64,000 bases of DNA from Paenibacillus pini JCM 16418 (GCF_000576305.1 NZ_BAVZ01000005.1:124001-188000), one strand, 5' to 3'; shown: positions 47,297 to 58,278, counted from the stretch's first letter. Notes: generated from the sequence alone by a model not told the origin. Numbers and translations: made by a program.

Positions 47297-47782
47297 ATGC
47301 TGTGGAAAACTGCGATCTTGACGGCAAGCGACAAAGGAGCCAGAGGTGAACGGGAAGATACGAGCGCCCAGGTCATCCGGGAGTTGGTAGAGGAGGAATT
47401 GGGCGGAGAAATTGTAGAGTACCGCATCGTTCCAGACGAGCTAGATGAAATCATTGCATCACTCATCGAACTAACGGATTATTTTCAAGCGAATTTGGTG
47501 CTAACGACGGGCGGGACAGAGCTTGCGATCCGCGATGTGACGCCTGAAGCGACAAGGCGAGTGATCGAGCGGGAAGTACCGGGGATGGCTGAAGCCATGC
47601 GGGCAGCCGTTATGCCTAAGAACAGCGCAGCAATGCTATTCAGAGGTATTTGCGGAATCCGAGGACGTACGTTAATCGTTAATCTGCCGGGGACTCCGAA
47701 GGGTGTTCACGAACATTTGGCAGCCATTATGGATCAACTACCTGAAGCGCTGCTCATGGTAACGGGTCAATATAAACAGTAG
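47297..47782 (+). CDS. mogA: Molybdopterin adenylyltransferase (MogA/MoaB family)
   Basis: The 161-residue protein has AILTASDKGARGEREDTSAQVI, LVLTTGGTELAIRDVTPEAT and LVNLPGTPKGVHEHLAAI. It activates molybdopterin by adenylation before metal insertion. AGAGGAGGAGGG precedes the ATG. The usual TTGGTG is TTGGTE here, a minor variation. With moaC and the downstream Tat genes this makes a small molybdoenzyme-related neighbourhood. Confidence 0.92.
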   Translation: MLWKTAILTASDKGARGEREDTSAQVIRELVEEELGGEIVEYRIVPDELDEIIASLIELTDYFQANLVLTTGGTELAIRDVTPEATRRVIEREVPGMAEAMRAAVMPKNSAAMLFRGICGIRGRTLIVNLPGTPKGVHEHLAAIMDQLPEALLMVTGQYKQ

Positions 47783-47985
47783 GAAATATTTACCCTACTA
47801 TTTTCAAAATTGTCACACTTATCAGATAGGTATGTGATATCAGTTATGGTATGATGAATTTGTGGCAGAACTTTGTCTATTTCTTGTTATGATGTCGTTG
47901 CCACTCTTTTAAATGAACTAAGGAACTGCTTTCTTGTATAAGTTTGAACGAATGCAGACAAGGAAGTATCGAGAGGAGAATAAAT

Positions 47986-48282
47986 ATGCTAAGTGGAATC
48001 GGTGTACCAGGAATCATTCTACTGGTTATTTTGGCGCTACTGTTGTTCGGACCGAACAAGCTACCTGAATTGGGACGCGCTGTAGGACGTACATTCCGTG
48101 AGTTTAAAGATGGTGCTCGCGATATTATCGGTGAAGATGATCCAGCTCCGCGTAAGCAAGAAACACCAACACCTCAACCGCTGGCTTCTCAAAGTCAAAC
48201 GTATGTTGCTGCTCCGGAGAAGACTCAGACTCCCGATGCTGAACCAATCACAGCTGATCATAATAAACGTCTTCCGGAATAA
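47986..48282 (+). CDS. tatA: Sec-independent translocase component TatA
   Basis: The 98-residue protein has one N-terminal membrane helix (GVPGIILLVILALLLFGPNKLPELG, with the family FGPxKLP hinge), then an amphipathic helix (RAVGRTFREFKDGARDI) and a Pro/Thr-rich acidic tail. It forms the Tat pore for folded proteins. The start at 47986 after GAGAGGAG is used, not the longer frame. It is followed by tatC, separated by an attenuator-like stem-loop. Confidence 0.93.
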   Translation: MLSGIGVPGIILLVILALLLFGPNKLPELGRAVGRTFREFKDGARDIIGEDDPAPRKQETPTPQPLASQSQTYVAAPEKTQTPDAEPITADHNKRLPE

Positions 48283-48308
48283 GCCGTTGCCGGATAGATT
48301 GAAGTAGA

Positions 48309-48339
48309 TCCCTTCCTTTCGGGGAGGGATTTTGTTTTG
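48309..48339 (+). terminator. Stem-loop with T-rich tail between tatA and tatC (possible attenuator)
   Basis: ATCCCTTCC can pair with GGGAGGGAT around a short loop, followed by TTTGTTTTG. Being inside an operon it may give partial termination, so that TatA is made in excess of TatC. Confidence 0.6.
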
Positions 48340-48372
48340 TCTACAAGGCAGATGAAAATAGGTGGTGACAAT

Positions 48373-49152
48373 ATGCCAGGCAGGCAGGATGAAATGTCAA
48401 TCGTCGATCACTTGGGCGAACTGCGCAAACGGATTATTTATATATTAATCGTGCTTGTAGTGGGTTTGATTATCGGTTTGTTCTGTGCCAACCCCGTTTA
48501 TCAGTACTTAATAAGTGTCGACTCAGCTAAAGATATTCAGCTCCATGCATTTGCGTTCTGGGATGGTATCGGGATGTACATGAAGATCGCTATGGTGGTT
48601 GCACTTGTACTTGCCATTCCATTTACTGCTTTTCAGCTATGGGCTTTTGTCAGCCCGGGTCTGAGAGAAGTTGAACGTAGTGCCGCGCTGCGATATGTTC
48701 CTTATGTATTTATATTATTTTTAATCGGACTAGCGTTTGGATATTATGTGGTATTCCCTATGGCTCTGTCATTTACAACGACGATTACGAGGAATATGGG
48801 GCTGACGGAAACCTATGGGATTAGCCAGTACTTTAATTTCATGTTTACACTGGTTCTTCCGATTGCGTTACTCTTCGAGCTCCCACTCGTGGTGATGTTC
48901 CTGACGAAGCTGAGAATTTTGAATCCGAAGCGCTTACGCAAGATGCGGAAGCTTTCATATTTTGCTTTAGTATTTATAGCAGTGATTATTACGCCACCAG
49001 ACTTTATTTCGGATTTCTTAGTGACGATACCACTTCTGATCTTGTATGAGTTCAGTGTGTTTCTGTCCTCAGTGGTATATCGTAAGCAGCTTGCTGCAGA
49101 CGAGGCGGCAGAAGAACGTTACCGTTTTCCAGCCAATCCGGACTCTAAATAA
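48373..49152 (+). CDS. tatC: Sec-independent translocase component TatC
   Basis: The 259-residue membrane protein has six helices and the family start SIVDHLGELRKRIIYI, plus FWDGIGMYMKIAMVVALVLAIPF, FVSPGLREVERSAALRYVPYVFILFLIG and MFTLVLPIALLFELPLVV. TatC recognises twin-arginine signal peptides. The start at 48373 follows AGGTGG; the longer frame would begin with TTG in the stem-loop region. A terminator follows. Confidence 0.95.
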   Translation: MPGRQDEMSIVDHLGELRKRIIYILIVLVVGLIIGLFCANPVYQYLISVDSAKDIQLHAFAFWDGIGMYMKIAMVVALVLAIPFTAFQLWAFVSPGLREVERSAALRYVPYVFILFLIGLAFGYYVVFPMALSFTTTITRNMGLTETYGISQYFNFMFTLVLPIALLFELPLVVMFLTKLRILNPKRLRKMRKLSYFALVFIAVIITPPDFISDFLVTIPLLILYEFSVFLSSVVYRKQLAADEAAEERYRFPANPDSK

Positions 49153-49154
49153 AG

Positions 49155-49196
49155 AGAGTATTCTTTTTCCACTAGGGAGAAGAGTACTCTTTTTTC
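49155..49196 (+). terminator. Rho-independent terminator after tatC
   Basis: AGAGTATTCTT pairs imperfectly with AGAGTACTCT around a loop, followed by six T. From here to the groE promoter (49345) I see no gene. Confidence 0.8.
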
Positions 49197-49344
49197 ATGA
49201 AAAGATTATAGTTCAACAGGCATATTTTGGCTTACAGTGGATAGAATGATGGAGGGCAGAGGGAGCATAGCGTCTATTATGGGCTTAAATATAGAGATAG
49301 ATTTATAAAACTCGGAAGATATTTGAAAAAAGAATAAAGAGGAC

Positions 49345-49373
49345 TTGAAATCTGTGCCCAAGTTGAGTATCAT
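49345..49373 (+). promoter_or_regulatory. Sigma-A promoter of groESL
   Basis: TTGAAA at 49345-49350, a 17-bp spacer and TATCAT at 49368-49373. Predicted transcription start near 49380, at the edge of the CIRCE operator. Confidence 0.7.
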
Positions 49374-49381
49374 AAAAGTTG

Positions 49382-49408
49382 TTAGCACTGAGACATGTCG
49401 AGTGCTAA
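49382..49408. promoter_or_regulatory. CIRCE operator (HrcA binding site)
   Basis: TTAGCACTG, nine bases, then GAGTGCTAA. This matches the CIRCE inverted repeat (TTAGCACTC-N9-GAGTGCTAA) with one change in the last base of the left arm. It lies at the expected transcription start of groESL, so HrcA should repress the operon until heat stress. Confidence 0.95.
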
Positions 49409-49468
49409 TACATACATGACAACAACAGTAACTTTATCACAACATATTAATTAAGGAGGCTATTTTTC

Positions 49469-49750
49469 ATGATCAAACCTTTAGGTGACCGCGTTTTGGT
49501 AGAACCAATCGAACAAGAAGAAACAAATTCATTTGGGATTGTTCTTCCTGACTCTTCAAAAGAAAAGCCGCAAGAAGGTAAAATTATTGCTGTCGGCGGT
49601 GGCATTACTAAAGATGGTGCTCGTGTTCCTTTGGAAGTTAAAGAAGGCGACCGCGTATTGTTCTCTAAATATGCTGGAACAGAAATCAAATATGAAGGTA
49701 AAGAATATTTGATTATGAAAGAAAGCGACATTCATGCAATTGTAGGCTAA
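49469..49750 (+). CDS. groES: Co-chaperonin GroES
   Basis: The 93-residue lid of the GroEL chamber has [37 protein letters not shown] with the mobile loop and [29 protein letters not shown] at the end. AAGGAGG precedes the ATG. It is controlled by CIRCE and cotranscribed with groEL. Confidence 0.97.
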   Translation: MIKPLGDRVLVEPIEQEETNSFGIVLPDSSKEKPQEGKIIAVGGGITKDGARVPLEVKEGDRVLFSKYAGTEIKYEGKEYLIMKESDIHAIVG

Positions 49751-49786
49751 GTGCCTGTATATAGGAAGTATAGAACATTTTTATAA

Positions 49787-51442
<1,656 letters not shown>

Positions 51443-51491
51443 TAAGGCTGATAAAGCCTTATGCATCAAGCGTTTTCCATATTAATTTAAT

Positions 51492-51527
51492 AAGGCCTCT
51501 CAGGTTTCATACCTGAGAGGCCTTTTA
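51492..51527. terminator. Bidirectional terminator after groEL
   Basis: A perfect stem AAGGCCTCTCAGGT/ACCTGAGAGGCCTT with TTTT on one side and an A/T-rich flank on the other lies between groEL and the convergent response-regulator gene. Confidence 0.9.
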
Positions 51528-51534
51528 CATTTCT

Positions 51535-53130
51535 TTAATTTATAGTATTACGATATTGGTTGGGTGTCACCCCAGTATATTTTTTGAAAACCTGAAAGAA
51601 ATATTTATCATCGTTGTAACCGACGCTATGTGCAATTTCCGTGAGTTTTAAGCTTCGGTTATGTAAATATTCGCAGGCCTTATCAATACGGATATGATGT
51701 AAATATTCCAGGAAACTCATTTTCATTTCTTGCTTGAAGAGTAAACTTAAATAACCCGGCGTAATAAATACTTCACGAGCAACAGTTTCCCGGTTGATAT
51801 CTTTAGTGTAATTGGTTTGAACATAATCAAGAGCACTTTGAAATAATTTGTTTGTGTTTTTCCGGTTACTTAGTTTATCTGAAATCGTGAGAAGTAAGTC
51901 ATAGAGCAGGTTTTGAATCAGTTCCAAGCTGGATTGAGACATAATATGGGACAATTTGATCAAATCATCTCCAAATATCTCTCCGGTATTTAAATTTTTC
52001 TCGACACAGGTCTTATACAATGTAAACACCAAGGCAATCATGGATCGTACGATATGTTCTTTCGAGCTACTCTCGGGTTTGAGCGCATTGTTAAATTCTT
52101 TCAGATGGTTAAGTAATTCTTCTTGCTTCCCCTGAAACAGAGCTTGTAATATTGCTTTCTCCTCTGTTAAAGGATATGAAGAGTGATCAGGATCATCGAT
52201 GGAGGTCGTATAATCTACGATTTTCGCCAAACCCATGTAATATCGATGGTTGAGGGCTCTTGTTGCTTCCCTATACGAGATGTTTAAATGCCTGACAGAT
52301 GCTTCAATACTTCCTATCCCAATTGAAACTTCAAAATTGAGATGTTGCTGCACATTCCGTTGTATTTCCTGAGCCAAAGGGGTCAAAGTCCCTGAACTAA
52401 TTAACTCTTCGCTGTTAAGAATGAGTACGATATCATCCTGATGCTCAAACGCAGCACACATATAAAAAGTAGATGTTGTTTCCTCGGCAATATTTTTGAG
52501 GCTGTATTTATATAATTCAATATCTTCGGGACCATACCGTTGCTGAAGAGAATGGAAATTATCGATTTGTAAAACCATCACACCAAAGCATAGATGGGGA
52601 AATTCAATTTGGTTAAGTCGTAAAATTGAAAATAGCTGATTAAAGGGCGGATTGGCCGTTGTAACAAGCTTTCTTAAGGTATCTTCTTTTAAAAGAGGGA
52701 AGCTCTCACGAAATCCCATGTTTAACTTTTCAAGTGTAAGTTCCTGACGTCTTTGCGATTCAATAATATTAGCTAATTTTATAACGGTGTCCAAAATTTC
52801 TTGGGTGCGACTTGGCTTAAGCAAATACTCGGTAACACCAAATTGTATGGCTTTTTTGGCAAAAGAGAACTCGTCAAAACCGCTCATAACGACACATTTG
52901 ATATGAGGATAATCTCTAGCGACATGCTCAATTAAGGTTAGTCCATCCATCTCTGGCATTCGAATATCTGTAATCAGAATATCAATCTCAATGACCTTGA
53001 GCTGCTCCAACGCTTCGATACCGTCCCTGGCTTCAGCTTGGATGCTCACCCCGTATTTGCCCCAATTGATTAATGTCCTTATTCCGGTACGCGCTCGTTC
53101 CTCGTCATCCACAATCATGATTCGAATCAT
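51535..53130 (-). CDS. YesN-type response regulator (REC plus AraC DNA-binding domain)
   Basis: The 531-residue cytoplasmic regulator has an N-terminal receiver domain (acidic D8-D9, phospho-acceptor D55 in ILITDIRMPEMDGL, K near LLKPSRTQE), a long middle region of about 300 residues, and a C-terminal AraC-type double HTH (about 430-531: DINRETVAREVFITPGYLSLLFKQEMKMSFLEYLHHIRIDKACEYL, IAHSVGYNDDKYFFQVFKKYTGVTPNQYR). It overlaps the upstream kinase gene by 4 bp. It probably activates the divergent sugar-transport operon on sensing its substrate. Confidence 0.94.
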   Translation of the reverse strand: MIRIMIVDDEERARTGIRTLINWGKYGVSIQAEARDGIEALEQLKVIEIDILITDIRMPEMDGLTLIEHVARDYPHIKCVVMSGFDEFSFAKKAIQFGVTEYLLKPSRTQEILDTVIKLANIIESQRRQELTLEKLNMGFRESFPLLKEDTLRKLVTTANPPFNQLFSILRLNQIEFPHLCFGVMVLQIDNFHSLQQRYGPEDIELYKYSLKNIAEETTSTFYMCAAFEHQDDIVLILNSEELISSGTLTPLAQEIQRNVQQHLNFEVSIGIGSIEASVRHLNISYREATRALNHRYYMGLAKIVDYTTSIDDPDHSSYPLTEEKAILQALFQGKQEELLNHLKEFNNALKPESSSKEHIVRSMIALVFTLYKTCVEKNLNTGEIFGDDLIKLSHIMSQSSLELIQNLLYDLLLTISDKLSNRKNTNKLFQSALDYVQTNYTKDINRETVAREVFITPGYLSLLFKQEMKMSFLEYLHHIRIDKACEYLHNRSLKLTEIAHSVGYNDDKYFFQVFKKYTGVTPNQYRNTIN

Positions 53131-54962
53131 TTTGTTTCCTCCTGGTCAGCAAGAATTGCGGGGATTATTAGTTCCACTTGGGTACCTCGTCCAACTTGGC
53201 TATCGAAGCGAAGTTGATAGTTGTCGTTGTAATAGTACTGAAGTCTGGAGATGATATTTGAGATTGCATACCCATTGGTATTGAAATCCGTATTAATATT
53301 GCTTTCAGGTTGGACCACTAATATATGCTGTAACGTATCCGCATTTATACCTGCTCCAGAATCCTCAATAAGAAATCGCATGCGATTGCCTATCAAATCA
53401 CCGCTAACGGTTATACTGCCACCCCCTCTTTTTTGCTCGATGCCGTGAACGATCGCATTCTCAATGAAGGGTTGAAGAATCAACTTCATGATCACATAGT
53501 TATGGAGTTCGGATGAAATATTAATCTGGTACGTTAACGAATCCTTGAATCTCATTTTCTGCAAAGACAAATAGAGTTCAAGCATTTCAATCTCTCTCTC
53601 CACATTCGTAAAACTTTTTCCTCGGTTTAAACTTAAGCGAAACAATCGAGACAAATGGACAATCATCTCACTGATTTGGGATTGTCCTGCTGACTCTGCC
53701 TCCCAAAATATCATGTCCAGTGTATTGTAAAGAAAATGTGGATTGATCTGAGATTGAAGCGCCTTCAGTTCAGCTTCTCTTTCTTTTAATTGAAGTACAT
53801 ACACTTCATCCACTAATTTTTTAACGTTTTTGACCATTTTATTATAGCCCCGACTAAGATGACCGATTTCATCACGGTATTTAATATCGACGCGTTCCTC
53901 GAAATTCCCATTTTGAAATCTCTCCATGGAAGCGACAAGATTTTTGATAGGAGCGGTAATAATCGTGGTGAGGACCATCATAAATGGCAAGCTTAATAAC
54001 AGACAAGCAAGAATAATAATGAAGACAAAAACTTTGATTGAACTGAGCTCTTTCGTCAAGATAGATAATGGCACAAGATATACAACCCGCCACCCGTTAT
54101 CATTCATAGCGCTGTATGTAACAAGCAAATTTTGACCATTAACTTTGATTACGGCATCGCCAGACTCACTACTATGAATAATACTTTTAAATTGTATATC
54201 AGATGGGTTCGTGAAACTTGCTTCCATCCCAGCTTGAAGTAGAAAGGTTCCATTCTCATTAAGAATAACGATACCATGCATGTCATCATATAAATTTTTT
54301 AAATACTGTTCTCTTATCGTTTTCTGATTAATGCCCATGAAGATGAACCCGATGGGACTTCCATTGTGGATATTGCGAACGATTCGCGTCATACCAATCT
54401 TTTCATTTTGGTTATTTTGTATAAATACCGTATCAGAGCTATTGAGGGAAAACCAATAGGAGGCTCCGTTTTTTTTGCGTGCATTTTGATATATTTCAGT
54501 TCGTTGAATTTGCTTCAAGCTACCGGAGCCATTGCTTCCGTCTGTAGCTTCTTGAAAGATTGGATAATCTTTATCACCACCATAAAGCGCAAAATAGTCA
54601 AAATTTTTAGAAAACAACATTTGGTTCATAATTGAAGCGGTCGGCCCAGAGTACAATGAGGAATCCAGACGGTTTACACTTTGATTCTTTGTAACTAAAG
54701 CCTCCTGTATTTCGGGAGCTAGACTGAATACGGTTATCCAGTCTGAAATGCTTCTCTGCATTCCTGTCATATTGTTTCTAATTTCATTGACTATACCAAG
54801 ATTAGTCATGCTAACTTTGTTTACAATTTGTTTGCTAGAGGTTTGGTAAGAATAGTAACCTAAAGTGATAGAAATTAGGATAATAAGCATATAAACAAAT
54901 ATAAAAATTTTATATTTCATACTTAAGTGCATATATAAGTTCTTCAGTACGTATGCCCTCAT
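53127..54962 (-). CDS. YesM-type sensor histidine kinase
   Basis: With the start used here the protein has 611 residues. An N-terminal helix, an extracellular sensor domain of about 240 residues (Cache-like), a second helix (about VFVFIIILACLLLSLPFMMVL), a HAMP segment, the His_kinase domain with INPHFLYNTLDMIFWEAE, and HATPase_c with FIENAIVHGIEQKRGGG and FLIEDSGAGI are visible. The start is uncertain: ATG at 55025, 54962 or 54920, none with a good ribosome site. It is paired with the YesN-type regulator and divergent from the lipoprotein gene. Confidence 0.88.
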   Translation of the reverse strand: MRAYVLKNLYMHLSMKYKIFIFVYMLIILISITLGYYSYQTSSKQIVNKVSMTNLGIVNEIRNNMTGMQRSISDWITVFSLAPEIQEALVTKNQSVNRLDSSLYSGPTASIMNQMLFSKNFDYFALYGGDKDYPIFQEATDGSNGSGSLKQIQRTEIYQNARKKNGASYWFSLNSSDTVFIQNNQNEKIGMTRIVRNIHNGSPIGFIFMGINQKTIREQYLKNLYDDMHGIVILNENGTFLLQAGMEASFTNPSDIQFKSIIHSSESGDAVIKVNGQNLLVTYSAMNDNGWRVVYLVPLSILTKELSSIKVFVFIIILACLLLSLPFMMVLTTIITAPIKNLVASMERFQNGNFEERVDIKYRDEIGHLSRGYNKMVKNVKKLVDEVYVLQLKEREAELKALQSQINPHFLYNTLDMIFWEAESAGQSQISEMIVHLSRLFRLSLNRGKSFTNVEREIEMLELYLSLQKMRFKDSLTYQINISSELHNYVIMKLILQPFIENAIVHGIEQKRGGGSITVSGDLIGNRMRFLIEDSGAGINADTLQHILVVQPESNINTDFNTNGYAISNIISRLQYYYNDNYQLRFDSQVGRGTQVELIIPAILADQEETK

Positions 54963-54965
54963 TTC

Positions 54966-54979
54966 TGTAAGCGTTTCAA
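54966..54979. promoter_or_regulatory. Possible catabolite-responsive (cre-like) element
   Basis: TGTAAGCGTTTCAA resembles the cre consensus TGWAANCGNTNWCA with two mismatches. It lies at the 5' end of the kinase gene, near the divergent transporter operon. CcpA control of a sugar locus is plausible, but the match is weak. Confidence 0.25.
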
Positions 54980-55135
54980 TAATATTAATCGTATTGGTAA
55001 ATATGATCAATATGTTATCTATCATATTCGATAAATGTAAACCTTGTTCGACTTTTCTCTACTGACGATCATTCTAAGGCGCGTTATGATTCAAAAAGGT
55101 AAACTAAGCATCTAAACTATTAGGGGGATTAATCA

Positions 55136-56476
55136 ATGAATATGAAGATTACGTATCGAAAGGTGAATCTCATCACCACTTTCGTTTTAATGGTCGGTAT
55201 ACTGGCTGCATGCGGCAGCGACAATACCAAAGAGGACTCACAAAGCACTGGCAACAAAGAAAATAAGTCAGTTACTTTGCGTTTGTTCTCCAATCAGCCT
55301 GACCGTAAATCCGGACAGGGATTGGCGGAGCAAATGGTGGTCGATAACTACATGAAGGAAAATCCGAATGTCAAAATTGAGGTTGAAGCTGTGGGCGATG
55401 AGCCTTTTAGGAACAAGCAAAAGGCATATATGGCCTCTAACGAGCCAATCGACATTACCATGGTACACAGCGGGGCTGATCTGAACACATTGATTCAAGC
55501 AAAATTTGTAACGGAGCTGAATCCTAAAGATTACGAAGGACAAAATTATAATTTCTTCGATGGAGCATTTAAATCTTTTACGTTTGATGGAAAGCTTTAC
55601 GGTCTTCCACGCAATAGCGATTATGAAATTATCTACTATAACAAGAAGTTATTTAGCGATAATGGTGTGAAAGTGCCGACAACTTTTAATGAACTTATTG
55701 ATGCTGCAAAGACATTCCGGTCAAAAGATATAACACCGATGTCTACTAACGGAAAAGAGTTGTGGACTTTTGGCTTATTATTTCAGGATTTTGCTCAGCG
55801 CGTTAATGGAGATCCAAATGCTATATTGGATGCTGTGGACCAAAAGAAATCATTTACAGAAGACGACAGTTTTCTTCAAACGGCCAAGCTAATGAAACAG
55901 TTTATGGATGTGAAAATGTTCCAAGATGCGTATATGACTGCTGATTACGGTAGTTCTCAAAATTTGTTTACCCAAGGCAAAGCGGCTATGTGGTATATGG
56001 GTTCGTGGGAAGCCGGAATGGCGAGCAACGAAAAATTGTCTGCCGATTTTCGGAACAACCTCGGTGTTATGAGAGTGCCTCTGGTAGAAGACGGTAAAGG
56101 GAAGGCTACGGATCTGCTCGCATGGAACGGAGGAGGATATGCCTTAACGACATCTTCGATTCATCCTGAGGAAGCTAAGAAATTCTTTGACTATATGATG
56201 AGAGCTGATCAATGGGCGAAAGCTGCTTGGGATACGGGTGCAGCCGTACCGGCACAAAAATATCAATTAACAGGAAAAGAAAGCGAGGTTCAAAAACAAC
56301 TAACGGATATTCTAAATAATGGAACATCGATGCCAGGAGCTTCGTTTATCGATTTCGGTACTCCCGGCTTCAAGGATGATGTCCAAAACGCACTTGGTAA
56401 ATTCTTTGCTGGTACTGCTACATCGGAGCAGCTTATAGCCGATTTTCAGGCAGCTGCAGCCAAACAGAAAAAATAG
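55136..56476 (+). CDS. Sugar ABC transporter substrate-binding lipoprotein
   Basis: The 446-residue protein has a lipoprotein signal peptide (lipobox LAAC, Cys26) and a family 1 solute-binding domain (VTLRLFSNQPDRKSGQGLAEQMVVDNYMKENPNVKIEVEAVG; GKLYGLPRNSDYEIIYYNKKLFSDNGVKVPTTFNELIDAAK; GKAAMWYMGSWEAGM). The neighbouring GH20 and nagA genes suggest it binds an N-acetylglucosamine-containing oligosaccharide, but this is inference. It is divergent from the YesMN pair. AGGGGG precedes the ATG at 55136 (55142 is also possible). Confidence 0.93.
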   Translation: MNMKITYRKVNLITTFVLMVGILAACGSDNTKEDSQSTGNKENKSVTLRLFSNQPDRKSGQGLAEQMVVDNYMKENPNVKIEVEAVGDEPFRNKQKAYMASNEPIDITMVHSGADLNTLIQAKFVTELNPKDYEGQNYNFFDGAFKSFTFDGKLYGLPRNSDYEIIYYNKKLFSDNGVKVPTTFNELIDAAKTFRSKDITPMSTNGKELWTFGLLFQDFAQRVNGDPNAILDAVDQKKSFTEDDSFLQTAKLMKQFMDVKMFQDAYMTADYGSSQNLFTQGKAAMWYMGSWEAGMASNEKLSADFRNNLGVMRVPLVEDGKGKATDLLAWNGGGYALTTSSIHPEEAKKFFDYMMRADQWAKAAWDTGAAVPAQKYQLTGKESEVQKQLTDILNNGTSMPGASFIDFGTPGFKDDVQNALGKFFAGTATSEQLIADFQAAAAKQKK

Positions 56477-56491
56477 ACAGTTTATAGAAGT

Positions 56492-56527
56492 TTAATTAGG
56501 GACAGGTTTGCGCCTGTCCTTAATTAA
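56492..56527 (+). promoter_or_regulatory. Intercistronic stem-loop between lipoprotein and permease genes
   Basis: A 15-bp stem with one G-T pair (56492-56506 with 56513-56527) and a 6-nt loop, without a T-run. In many sugar ABC operons such structures stabilise the upstream message or cause partial termination so that binding protein exceeds permease. I favour that role. Confidence 0.7.
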
Positions 56528-56550
56528 TACATAGGATTGGAGTGAGAACG

Positions 56551-57435
56551 ATGCAAAAAGTATTAAGCAATAAGCTGGCTATTTTTTTGTTCGTGTTTCC
56601 AGGCATTCTTTTGTTTGCCCTTACATTCTTAGCACCTATTGTTCTAAGCTTTTATTATTCCTTTACAGATACGCTTGGCCCAGGTACCAAGCTCACCATG
56701 ATCGGATTTGAAAACTATAAACAGTTGCTGTTACACGATTCGCGATTCTGGAGATCGCTGTTGAACGCGGTTCTATTGGGATTGGGATTTATTATTTTGC
56801 AGCATCCGGTTTGCATTCTGTTTGCTATTCTTTTGGATAGGCTCGGCGGGAAGGCCGAGAAAATATTTCGTACCATCTTTTTTATCCCTTGTGTAATCTC
56901 GGTTGTGGTCATTTCGAGAATGTGGCTAAATCTAATGGATCCTTCCTTTGGTATGGTTAACAAGCTATTGGATATTGTTGGATTAAGCAGCTGGAAGCAT
57001 GCTTGGCTAGGAGACACATCCACGGCACTCATTTCTTTATTATTCATCCTCATTTGGTCCGGTTTCGGATGGGGACTGCTCTTTTATTACTCGGGTATTA
57101 AAGGCATTCCTGAGGATTTATACGAAGCGGCACATTTGGATGGAGCCTCTGGTATCAAACTTCATTGGAAGATTACTGTTCCGCTACTTTCACCAGTAAT
57201 AGCAGTTCAAGTCACATTAGCTATGATTACAGCACTTAAACAGATGGAAACCGTATTCCTGACCACAAACGGCGGTCCTGGAGATGCAACACAATTTTTA
57301 GGTGTTTACTTGTATAATAAAGCCTTTTCTGCAAGCCAATATGGTTATGCAAATGCTATAGCCATTTTGTTTATTATCGTATGCCTTGTAGCTACGTATT
57401 TAAGTAATAGATTTATCCCAAGTGAGAATGCGTAA
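56551..57435 (+). CDS. Sugar ABC transporter permease (MalF/UgpA type)
   Basis: The 294-residue protein has six hydrophobic segments, beginning NKLAIFLFVFPGILLFALTFLAPIVLSFYYSFTD. The EAA ATPase-contact loop is EDLYEAAHLDGASGIKLHWKITVPLLSPV, and TTNGGPGDATQFLGVYLYNKAF is typical of the family. The ATG at 56551 after GGAG is preferred over GTG at 56542. It works with the next gene as a heterodimer. No ATPase gene is present in the locus; a shared MsmK-type ATPase is the usual solution. Confidence 0.93.
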   Translation: MQKVLSNKLAIFLFVFPGILLFALTFLAPIVLSFYYSFTDTLGPGTKLTMIGFENYKQLLLHDSRFWRSLLNAVLLGLGFIILQHPVCILFAILLDRLGGKAEKIFRTIFFIPCVISVVVISRMWLNLMDPSFGMVNKLLDIVGLSSWKHAWLGDTSTALISLLFILIWSGFGWGLLFYYSGIKGIPEDLYEAAHLDGASGIKLHWKITVPLLSPVIAVQVTLAMITALKQMETVFLTTNGGPGDATQFLGVYLYNKAFSASQYGYANAIAILFIIVCLVATYLSNRFIPSENA

Positions 57436-57453
57436 TATTTGGAGGTGATAGAA

Positions 57454-58278
57454 ATGAAAACTTGGAATAGATCAATTATATGGATCATTTTTCTCGTCGT
57501 CGCATTAGGGCAACTATTCCCGCTAATTTGGCTTATAGACTTTTCTTTTATGAAAAGCAGCGATTTCTTCACGTCTGCCGTTCTAAAATGGCCAAGCTCT
57601 CCAGAATGGACGAATTATATCAATGCATGGATCGACGGGAAATTTCCTGAATATTTATTCAATAGTGTGTTGGTATCAGCGACTACCATTATATTAACAG
57701 TGATCTTTTCTTTGTTGCTTGGATATGCTTTTACCCGAATGCAATGGAAGCTTCGAGGTCTATTTTTCTCCATCATACTACTTGGAATTATGATTCCGAT
57801 CCATGCTACCCTTATTCCCAATTTTGCTATTTTTAAAGCGCTTCATTTAACCGACACCTATCTGGGTCTTATTATTCCTTATACGGCTGTATCCGTTCCC
57901 CTTGGAACCTTTATTTTATCAGGCTTCCTTCGCAGTCTTCCCAAAGAGATTGAGGAATCGGCTGTCATCGATGGTTGTAGTATTTATCAAATCGTGTTTC
58001 GCATCATCATGCCACTCACCATGCCGGCACTGGTTACCATTGCAGTTACAACCTTCATTAGTTGCTGGAATGAATTCATTATGGCTGCGACTTTTCTAAG
58101 TAAGGATTCATTAAAGACATTACCCTTCTCCGTGATGAACTTTGCTGGTCAGTATTCCTCTGATTATGGTTCGCAATTTGCTGTTATGGTGCTGACATCA
58201 ATTCCGGCTATTGTGATCTATGCTTTGTTTAATGAGCAAATTACGAAAGGTATAACAGCCGGTGCTGTTAAAGGTTGA
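57454..58278 (+). CDS. Sugar ABC transporter permease (MalG/UgpE type)
   Basis: The 274-residue protein has six helices and the EAA loop EIEESAVIDGCSIYQIVFRIIMPLTMPAL, with TLPFSVMNFAGQYSSDYGSQFAVMVL near the end. It is the second permease subunit. The start at 57454 follows TTGGAGGTGA; the longer frame from 57439 begins within the ribosome site. It lies 18 bp after permease 1, and about 110 bp before the GH20 gene. Confidence 0.93.
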   Translation: MKTWNRSIIWIIFLVVALGQLFPLIWLIDFSFMKSSDFFTSAVLKWPSSPEWTNYINAWIDGKFPEYLFNSVLVSATTIILTVIFSLLLGYAFTRMQWKLRGLFFSIILLGIMIPIHATLIPNFAIFKALHLTDTYLGLIIPYTAVSVPLGTFILSGFLRSLPKEIEESAVIDGCSIYQIVFRIIMPLTMPALVTIAVTTFISCWNEFIMAATFLSKDSLKTLPFSVMNFAGQYSSDYGSQFAVMVLTSIPAIVIYALFNEQITKGITAGAVKG

